From the NCBI GenBank assembly GCA_030612225.1, contig JAUWOH010000064.1:1-11685 (forward strand): a stretch of DNA of 11,685 bases. Reading direction: 5' to 3'. Position 1 is the first letter of the stretch. Each line of letters opens with the position of its first letter. This document shows, piece after piece, positions 6,302-11,685 of this stretch. Made by a program: the position numbers and the translations under genes. Below the pieces are notes generated by a model that saw only the letters and a program-made list of their open reading frames with translations, made no database searches and had not been told where the DNA came from. The DNA is from Desulfobacteraceae bacterium (lineage in GTDB: Bacteria > Desulfobacterota > Desulfobacteria > Desulfobacterales > JAUWMJ01).

Positions 6302-7879
6302 CTAATTATACTTTATTGATATTTTTCCACTTAAATCATCCAGATGAAAATCAACATAATTGCTTTCTTCTATTTTTTTATTACTAAGGGCTATTTTTTC
6401 CCCTTCCACAAAAACGGCGTTGCTTTTGGTATCATTCGGCAGCAATACGTGAAAAGAGGCGGAAGCACCGCTCCCACTACAGTCAATCACAATCTCTTTT
6501 CGGCCGGGATTATGTGTGAAATGGTAGGAAAACCATTCCCCGGACACTTCATATTTGAGCATCGCCTTAACGTTTTTTTCTCCGGTTATTACCCAGCGGG
6601 GAGAAACACTGACTTTCCGAAACAGTTTTTCATCATCTTTTATTCCAACCAGCCCTTCCATAAAGGCGTAAAGCATTGCTGATGCTCCCCATCCGCCGGT
6701 GGACAACGACCTTTCCCACGACTTTCCCGGTGTGCCATCATAGTGATACCAGAGATGAGTTTCGCCGGTTTCCCTTATCATCTTTTCGTATCGCGTGAGA
6801 ATGTTCAACCCGTACTCTTCAAAGCCATGCTCAAAGCAGGCCCTGGCCAATTCCCCGCCAACTAATGGCATTATGCCGCCATTAACATAGTTGCCGCCAT
6901 CCGTTGACCACCATGGGCCGGACTTTTCACCACCGAATTCGAATGGAAAGAATGGTTCTATGCTGAACCATTCTGCAAAGGAATCTACTGTTCCGCGCCT
7001 TTTTTGATACTCTTTAATTATACTTATTGCTTGTTCATGAGATGTAATACCGCGGTTTATATCATAAGGATTACTCAAACTTAGCTGTTCGCTTTCATCT
7101 ACTCCGGGAACATCTACAGGGTCAATATGGACCTGGTGGGTATAGAACCTGCCGTTCCAGCAAACCTTGTTGATTTGGTTTTTCAACGTTTCCGCTTTGT
7201 CATTCCAATAGTCCCTTTTGTTAACGTTACATGTGTAATCAAACATTTTAGCTAATAATCTACAAGCCATGTAGAATCCGCTGTTATCTCCATGCATGAC
7301 ACAAAACCTGGTTTTCTCGTCAATTGCCCGAAATCCGGGTTTTGGCTTTTGATTCGGCAAATATTCAAAATCCCAGGTATCAATGGTAAAGGGGCGTTTT
7401 ACCAATTTGTATTCCACGGACCACCTCTTGGGATCGGTCATACTGTAATTTAAACCTTTTTCCAACTGCTCCAGGCAGGAAACCATCCATTCATCATCCC
7501 CGGTTGCCTGCCAGATTTTATGGACCGCGTCCACTGCGTGGTATTCCACATCCGCTTCGTTATCAACCCTCATATGCTTTATATTGGAATTTCCGCCCTC
7601 TTTCTGGATAAGGTCATAATAACTGCCATCAGGCAATTGCTTTTTAAGAAAGTAGTTCACTAGGCTTTTCATGTCGGTTTCCCAGTATTTATACGCCTTT
7701 ACCTGATGAGCGTGGTCTCGCAGCCACAGGTTACGGTCCCCGTCAGGTGGGTGATAGCCTGTAACAATGGAACCATCAATAAAGTATGTCTTGGTGTCAT
7801 TCATTAAAAAGGTTTTGATGCGGGGGTAAAAGTTGTCAAATACCGGGTTGCCGGTTTTGATTTTCGTTTCTGTATTCAT
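6302..7879 (-). CDS. Six-hairpin (alpha/alpha)6 glycoside hydrolase-like protein
   Basis: Probably cleaves a glycosidic bond; the exact family and sugar are not recognised. The 525 residues form a helical toroid of about 410 residues and a C-terminal beta-sandwich (about 415-525, starting KVSVSPRW). Features typical of this clan (GH15, GH37, GH63, GH78 and GH65-like proteins) include RNLWLRDHAHQ (49-59), with an Asp where these enzymes often bind substrate, LPDGSYYD (82-89), VDNEADVEYH (105-114), DTWDFEYL (167-174), WWSTDGGNYVNGG (323-335) and the closing GGWGASAMLYAFMEGLVGI (395-413). Candidate acids are Asp55, Glu108 and Asp170, which cannot be ranked by eye. There is no signal peptide, so it likely acts on small imported saccharides or a cytosolic glycoside. 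AAGGA lies about ten bases before the ATG. It sits between a phosphodiesterase and the M24-like gene with gaps of 34 and 12 bases. Confidence 0.78.
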   Translation of the reverse strand: MNTETKIKTGNPVFDNFYPRIKTFLMNDTKTYFIDGSIVTGYHPPDGDRNLWLRDHAHQVKAYKYWETDMKSLVNYFLKKQLPDGSYYDLIQKEGGNSNIKHMRVDNEADVEYHAVDAVHKIWQATGDDEWMVSCLEQLEKGLNYSMTDPKRWSVEYKLVKRPFTIDTWDFEYLPNQKPKPGFRAIDEKTRFCVMHGDNSGFYMACRLLAKMFDYTCNVNKRDYWNDKAETLKNQINKVCWNGRFYTHQVHIDPVDVPGVDESEQLSLSNPYDINRGITSHEQAISIIKEYQKRRGTVDSFAEWFSIEPFFPFEFGGEKSGPWWSTDGGNYVNGGIMPLVGGELARACFEHGFEEYGLNILTRYEKMIRETGETHLWYHYDGTPGKSWERSLSTGGWGASAMLYAFMEGLVGIKDDEKLFRKVSVSPRWVITGEKNVKAMLKYEVSGEWFSYHFTHNPGRKEIVIDCSGSGASASFHVLLPNDTKSNAVFVEGEKIALSNKKIEESNYVDFHLDDLSGKISIKYN

Positions 7880-7913
7880 TTGTTGTTATCCTTATTTTTT
7901 CAATTAGATTAGT

Positions 7914-9851
7914 TTATATTTCCGTCAGTTTTTTCCCTTCGGCATTTGCCGGTTGATCTATGTTAAGTAAACTTGTTATTGTCGGGGCAATGTTTACCAG
8001 TTCTGTTTTTAAAACAGATTTTTTATGAGGGACCGCCGGACCGCTGATGATAAAGGTACCGCAATTAGAAAATCCTCCTAAAGATGTCCCAGGCAAAAAT
8101 TCATGCGTGCCTGTTCGCCTTGGATCAAAAGAGCTATGGAAATCTTTCTGTTCGGCCATTTTCAGCGCGTTTTCCCACGTCCCTCCTAATTCATACAACC
8201 TCGCGTTCCAGTATCCGGATTTCATAAAAAATACCACATCTCCAACACGCTCACTTCCTAATCCAAAAAGATACGCGTCCTCTTTCCTGACAGCCAACAA
8301 TATTGGACATTCCCCGGTTACGGGATGCCTAATTGACATAAGCGTATTTATAGCTTCTCTGCAAACCGATTCGTATTCCCTGCCGGGTTGTACACTGCCG
8401 TGTTTTTCCCGTCCTTTTAAGTTTACCCATAAATCATTGGCAAGCAATACAACCTTGCTCTTTTCCAAATCAACGTCTTTTTTCCCTTCCTTCTCTTTTA
8501 TGCTTATAAGTCCCTTTTTTATTAAGTCAATCTCTACAAATGTCCTGTAGTAAATGGGAATGCACCCATGGTCGGAAATGAATGACACAAACGTATTTTT
8601 GTCTATGCAATCCTTTTGTATTCTGCCAACCATTTTATCGGTTATCTGATGCGATTTTAAAATTATCTGCCAAAGTTTATCTGCCTTTTTCTCATTAAAG
8701 AGACTGCTTTCCTTGTCCAGATAACCTAAGAACATGTGATTTATGGCGTCCTGGATATGAACCTGCACAAACAACATGTCCCAATCAATTCGCGAGCTCA
8801 AATATTTTGCCGCTCCGCATATCCAATCGGTCTGCATTTCAGCAAGCTCTAAATAAGTCTCTTCATTAAACCAGCCTTGAGCGAATCCATATACTGCGTT
8901 CAGTTCCAATCCCTGGTGATATGGTCCGACATTGTCAATCAATTCTTTCGAAAAATGTCCTGGACGGGACCAGCCGTCAATCGTGTCAGCAGAGGTTCTG
9001 AAGAGTTTAAATATTTTTCCGTCTTTTGATAACTCCAGTAATTTAAACTTAAGTGTTCCCTTTCTAATATTGCCATGCTTATCCGGCAGTTCCTCTGTAA
9101 TCCACTCGCTCCACTGCCCGGCGGTTAATGCGGCTACCTGGTCGGACACGTCTTTACTTTTGTACACCAGCGCGGTATCATAGCCGTTTCCTTCAGCGTC
9201 AAGAATAACTACATGATAGATTATTTCTTTACCCCCGGATGTTGCAACATCTTCTTTTTTCCATCCATCTTTAGTCCAGGTGATTTTTATATTGCTGCTA
9301 AACGGGATGACAGATTCAAGTGGCTGCCGGTGGGAATGCGGAAGGTTTTTCCAATCTTTCGCAGTGGAAAATTCAATACAAACCTCACCTGTTTTATTCA
9401 TTTTCTGGTTGGTATAAAAGGCCGCGCCCAGCATATTCCAATTTGGCGAAGCGAACGCATTATCGCCGCCAATCACTATTCCATTTTTAATATTGGCCGG
9501 CCAGGCTGTCGGGTAATTTATCAGGATCGATTTTTTTCCCTGCCTGTCCAATGCTTCCCATATGAATTCCGCTTTGCATAATTTTGTATTGTTAAACACT
9601 GTTTGGAAATCTTCAAATGGTTCACCTGGAATATGAATTTCAAACCCATTTATACCATGGGCTCTCTCCCACGCACCCGTTGCGATGGTTGTCCAATTCG
9701 TGGGAGTATCAACTCTCGCTGATGGTATCACCCTGTAGAATAAACCGTTTGCAATAAGTCTGTTGATGTTGGGAAGCTTATCCTTGAATTTCCATATAAT
9801 CTCCGGTATTGCTCCATCGTCACCAATCATAATAAATCTTTTCTTTGTCAT
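7914..9851 (-). CDS. Type I phosphodiesterase / nucleotide pyrophosphatase-like enzyme (alkaline phosphatase superfamily)
   Basis: Likely a two-metal phospho- or phosphodiester hydrolase; the substrate is unknown. The 645 residues show the superfamily metal-site order: Asp11/Asp12 in IMIGDDGA, the nucleophile region DTPTNWTTIATG (48-59; Thr49 aligns with the Thr nucleophile of nucleotide pyrophosphatases), Asp368 and His372 in HIQDAINHMF, Asp427-His428 in FISDHGC, and His583 in GTHEFLPGTS. The region from about 130 to 340 is a large insertion rich in beta strands and probably shapes the substrate pocket. Sulfatases of the same superfamily have a C/S-x-P-x-R motif, which is absent here. The protein begins directly with the first metal strand, so there is no signal peptide and it is presumably cytosolic. 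GAGGAGG at 9859-9865, seven bases before the ATG, is the strongest ribosome binding site in the window. It starts 22 bases after the PHP-like gene, so the two are probably co-expressed. Confidence 0.85.
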   Translation of the reverse strand: MTKKRFIMIGDDGAIPEIIWKFKDKLPNINRLIANGLFYRVIPSARVDTPTNWTTIATGAWERAHGINGFEIHIPGEPFEDFQTVFNNTKLCKAEFIWEALDRQGKKSILINYPTAWPANIKNGIVIGGDNAFASPNWNMLGAAFYTNQKMNKTGEVCIEFSTAKDWKNLPHSHRQPLESVIPFSSNIKITWTKDGWKKEDVATSGGKEIIYHVVILDAEGNGYDTALVYKSKDVSDQVAALTAGQWSEWITEELPDKHGNIRKGTLKFKLLELSKDGKIFKLFRTSADTIDGWSRPGHFSKELIDNVGPYHQGLELNAVYGFAQGWFNEETYLELAEMQTDWICGAAKYLSSRIDWDMLFVQVHIQDAINHMFLGYLDKESSLFNEKKADKLWQIILKSHQITDKMVGRIQKDCIDKNTFVSFISDHGCIPIYYRTFVEIDLIKKGLISIKEKEGKKDVDLEKSKVVLLANDLWVNLKGREKHGSVQPGREYESVCREAINTLMSIRHPVTGECPILLAVRKEDAYLFGLGSERVGDVVFFMKSGYWNARLYELGGTWENALKMAEQKDFHSSFDPRRTGTHEFLPGTSLGGFSNCGTFIISGPAVPHKKSVLKTELVNIAPTITSLLNIDQPANAEGKKLTEI

Positions 9852-9858
9852 TTCCGAA

Positions 9859-9865
9859 CCTCCTC
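9859..9865 (-). promoter_or_regulatory. Strong ribosome binding site of the phosphodiesterase gene
   Basis: GAGGAGG on the minus strand lies seven bases before the ATG at 9851-9849. It is the best match to the anti-Shine-Dalgarno sequence in the window and fixes the start. It lies in the 22-base gap after the PHP-like gene. Confidence 0.75.
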
Positions 9866-9873
9866 AACCATAG

Positions 9874-11685
9874 TTAATTATTTTTAATAACCCACACTGG
9901 ACTTGACCACGCCAGTTCGCCATTTTCGAATTCAACACGAATGTAGTAATATGTTTCACCATCCAGAGACACAGAGTCAATATAGGTAAACTCCGCGGAT
10001 TTGGAGTTGCACACATCCTCCGCGTTCCGAACAAGAGAGACTTTCTTTACCGCAGCCGGTCCTTCCACCCGCCAGGTAATTTTTCGTTCCTCGCCTGGTT
10101 TGGCCGGGATAAACTCCTCGCCCATAAAATGGTTGTTGACCCGAAATTCCAGTTTTACCTGACTTCCGGTAGTGGCGAAACACCGCCGCGCTCGCAGAGC
10201 CTCAAAGATGCCGTCTCTGCTCAATTCACGCACATACAGACCCGCAAGGGCAACGCCTAAATGATCGCCTCCGCCGATAAATCCCAAACGCTGACCTTTT
10301 GCCAGCGCGTCCTGAACAAAGTGACCTGATGATTCTATCTGTCCCCAGTCGGTTGTTCCCGGGCAATCGCGATATTCCGCACTGCCGCGAATATCCTGAA
10401 ATATCTCCACTACAGGCATGAAAAGGGGATCATAGGCTGAAAAATCGTAAGGGTGATGTGGCCCCGCTGGATGATGAGGTATGGTCAGACTGTATTTCGG
10501 GTCCATTAAGCGCCATATCTGCCATGGAGTGTGCTCCTTGGAATTATGAGCAGAAAATGCTTCTCTTTTTTCATCAATATGGTAAATATTAAGGTGACCG
10601 AAAACACGCCAGCCGCAGCGTGGCTGTGACGATGTCCATTCCTCTCCCGGCAAAGCGGCAAACCGGCCCGGTCTGTTATAAAAAGCGGCCATTTTCATTG
10701 TCAGACGCCAATCGTGCTCATCCATATGAGAGCCATGGTCAGTGCAGGCGCCGAAAGATTCTCCCTGTACATCAATGGCGTGACGGTAATGAAATTCGTG
10801 ATTATAATTCTCATGCCTGCCGCAGATGGAAAGTTCCGTATGCCTGTGAATATTCCCGAACACAAGGTGATACTCCTGATTTTCCATGTCTATGGTATTG
10901 TCTACCCTGGCAGGCAATACGTCCGCCTTCCCTTTTCGTTGGATAGAATTTGCATGGAAAGGGAGTAATATTGGAGTCGCGGACGCTTCTTTGTCTTTGA
11001 GAACCATGCTGCCAACCGAGATTTGGCTTGTGCCTGGCAGATAGTCAAAATTCTTAGTGCGCTGGCGATCTTGAACCTGAGAAACAAGCCACAGTTTCTG
11101 TCCTTCAAAAGCGCAGGAGATAGGGTCATTTTCCACCAACCCGTCATCTTCATTTATGACTATCGGTTTGCTCCAGCCTTTTTCCTTCAGAGAAATCGCT
11201 AGAATGCGGCTAGACTGATTAAATTGACGCGCAAGCAACCGGACATTTCCGGTCTGGTCAACAGTAATACGCGGACGAAAGCAGTTTAACGGCATACTGG
11301 TCAACCCCGGAGTTTCTTCATTACCCACAGGGACAAACCGTTTACCATCACTCAGACAGGCTGAAAAAACACGTCTTGAATTATGCCAAAACGACTGCAC
11401 ATGCCGTCTCAGTGGAGTGCGTACCCATAGCTTATCCAAGCCATATTTGTCTCCATGTTGCGGTCCGTCAAAAGCAAGCCAGGCATACCAAACGCGATTT
11501 TTAGAATCACACGCAATACTTGGATAATAACTGTGCCCATTTTGACAGCTTACCTGTTGTAATTCAGTTAAGCTCCCATTGCTTAATGACCGCGTGAAGA
11601 TATCATAGTATCCCGCACGAAATTCAGTGTGAACGAACCAAACAGTTCCATCGGGAAGAATAGATAATTGAGGGTCATAGGCATT
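9874..11685 (-). CDS. Beta-propeller-like repeats fused to a PHP-like metallohydrolase (DUF3604 type), 5' end outside the window
   Basis: The frame is open from the right edge (603 residues visible), so the N-terminus is missing; the TTG at 11439 is only an internal leucine codon. Visible residues 1 to about 205 hold at least four blade-like repeats with hydrophobic-P-x-I-x-x-D-x-x-G-x-V-W patterns: DPQLSILPDGTVWFV, YPSIACDSKNRVWYAW, RPRITVDQTGNVRLLA and NDPISCAFEGQKLWLV. A PHP-like metal domain follows (about 275-510): GNIHRHTELS (HxH, His280 and His282), CTDHGSH (Asp316, His317), PGEEW (Glu348), GHLNIYH (His364), IPHHPAGPHH (His404-405) and GGGDHLG (Asp474, His475). This matches the DUF3604 family, related to PHP phosphoesterases. 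A small beta domain ends the protein. The substrate is unknown; a secretion signal, if any, would lie outside the window. It leads into the phosphodiesterase gene 22 bases on. Confidence 0.82.
   Translation of the reverse strand, partial: NAYDPQLSILPDGTVWFVHTEFRAGYYDIFTRSLSNGSLTELQQVSCQNGHSYYPSIACDSKNRVWYAWLAFDGPQHGDKYGLDKLWVRTPLRRHVQSFWHNSRRVFSACLSDGKRFVPVGNEETPGLTSMPLNCFRPRITVDQTGNVRLLARQFNQSSRILAISLKEKGWSKPIVINEDDGLVENDPISCAFEGQKLWLVSQVQDRQRTKNFDYLPGTSQISVGSMVLKDKEASATPILLPFHANSIQRKGKADVLPARVDNTIDMENQEYHLVFGNIHRHTELSICGRHENYNHEFHYRHAIDVQGESFGACTDHGSHMDEHDWRLTMKMAAFYNRPGRFAALPGEEWTSSQPRCGWRVFGHLNIYHIDEKREAFSAHNSKEHTPWQIWRLMDPKYSLTIPHHPAGPHHPYDFSAYDPLFMPVVEIFQDIRGSAEYRDCPGTTDWGQIESSGHFVQDALAKGQRLGFIGGGDHLGVALAGLYVRELSRDGIFEALRARRCFATTGSQVKLEFRVNNHFMGEEFIPAKPGEERKITWRVEGPAAVKKVSLVRNAEDVCNSKSAEFTYIDSVSLDGETYYYIRVEFENGELAWSSPVWVIKNN

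Noticed and set aside
8047..8550. Long plus-strand open frame of 167 codons
   Set aside because: It lies antisense inside the phosphodiesterase gene over its metal-site region and has no recognisable domain or ribosome binding site; it is a shadow frame.
11437..11439. TTG as the start codon of the PHP-like gene
   Set aside because: The frame continues open with repeat-like protein sequence (for example VWYAWLAFDG) all the way to the window edge, and no ribosome binding site precedes this TTG.

Overview
The window is a densely packed, entirely minus-strand stretch of bacterial DNA. It holds nine genes (seven complete long ones, one very short one, and partial genes at both edges counted as follows: eight intact, including the short one, would be wrong; the two edge genes are cut). 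Reading in the direction of transcription, from high to low coordinates, the order is: a beta-propeller plus PHP-like (DUF3604-type) metallohydrolase cut by the right edge; a type I phosphodiesterase/alkaline-phosphatase-superfamily enzyme; a six-hairpin (alpha/alpha)6 glycosidase-like protein; an M24 'pita-bread' protein with an altered metal site; a TIM-barrel amidohydrolase; acetate kinase; a GlmU-like sugar-nucleotidyltransferase/acyltransferase; a 48-residue acyl-carrier-protein-like remnant; citrate synthase; and an Rnk/GreA-fold regulator cut by the left edge. That makes ten coding features in all: eight complete and two partial.

Spacing between the genes is 11 to 39 bases from 11685 down to 1618. 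Most genes have a clear Shine-Dalgarno sequence, and several of these touch or overlap the preceding stop codon, so much or all of this stretch could be one operon. The only longer gap is the 125 bases between citrate synthase and rnk, which holds a compact set of inverted repeats with two mutually exclusive folds. No transporter, transcription factor, tRNA, rRNA, insertion sequence, CRISPR array or convincing intrinsic terminator is visible.

Functionally there are two parts. From 11685 to 4317 is a run of five hydrolases of different folds: PHP phosphoesterase/hydrolase, phosphodiesterase, glycosidase, M24/creatinase-like, and amidohydrolase. For the four with a visible start, none has a recognisable signal peptide, so they probably act in the cytosol. 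They look like a catabolic cassette for a compound carrying glycosidic, phosphoester and C-N bonds; the substrate cannot be read from the sequence. From 4305 down the genes are core metabolism: acetate/ATP interconversion, UDP-sugar or cell-envelope precursor synthesis, entry to the TCA cycle, and a regulator of RNA polymerase or nucleotide pools. Acetate kinase is tightly coupled to the amidohydrolase and may connect the two parts.

The organism is a bacterium with moderately AT-rich DNA, AGGAG-type ribosome binding sites and bacterial-type metabolism. The alternative GlmU-like family and the DUF3604/phosphodiesterase pairing resemble gene sets in Gram-negative environmental lineages such as the PVC group and related uncultured phyla. 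This placement is a low-confidence inference; no marker gene in the window fixes it.
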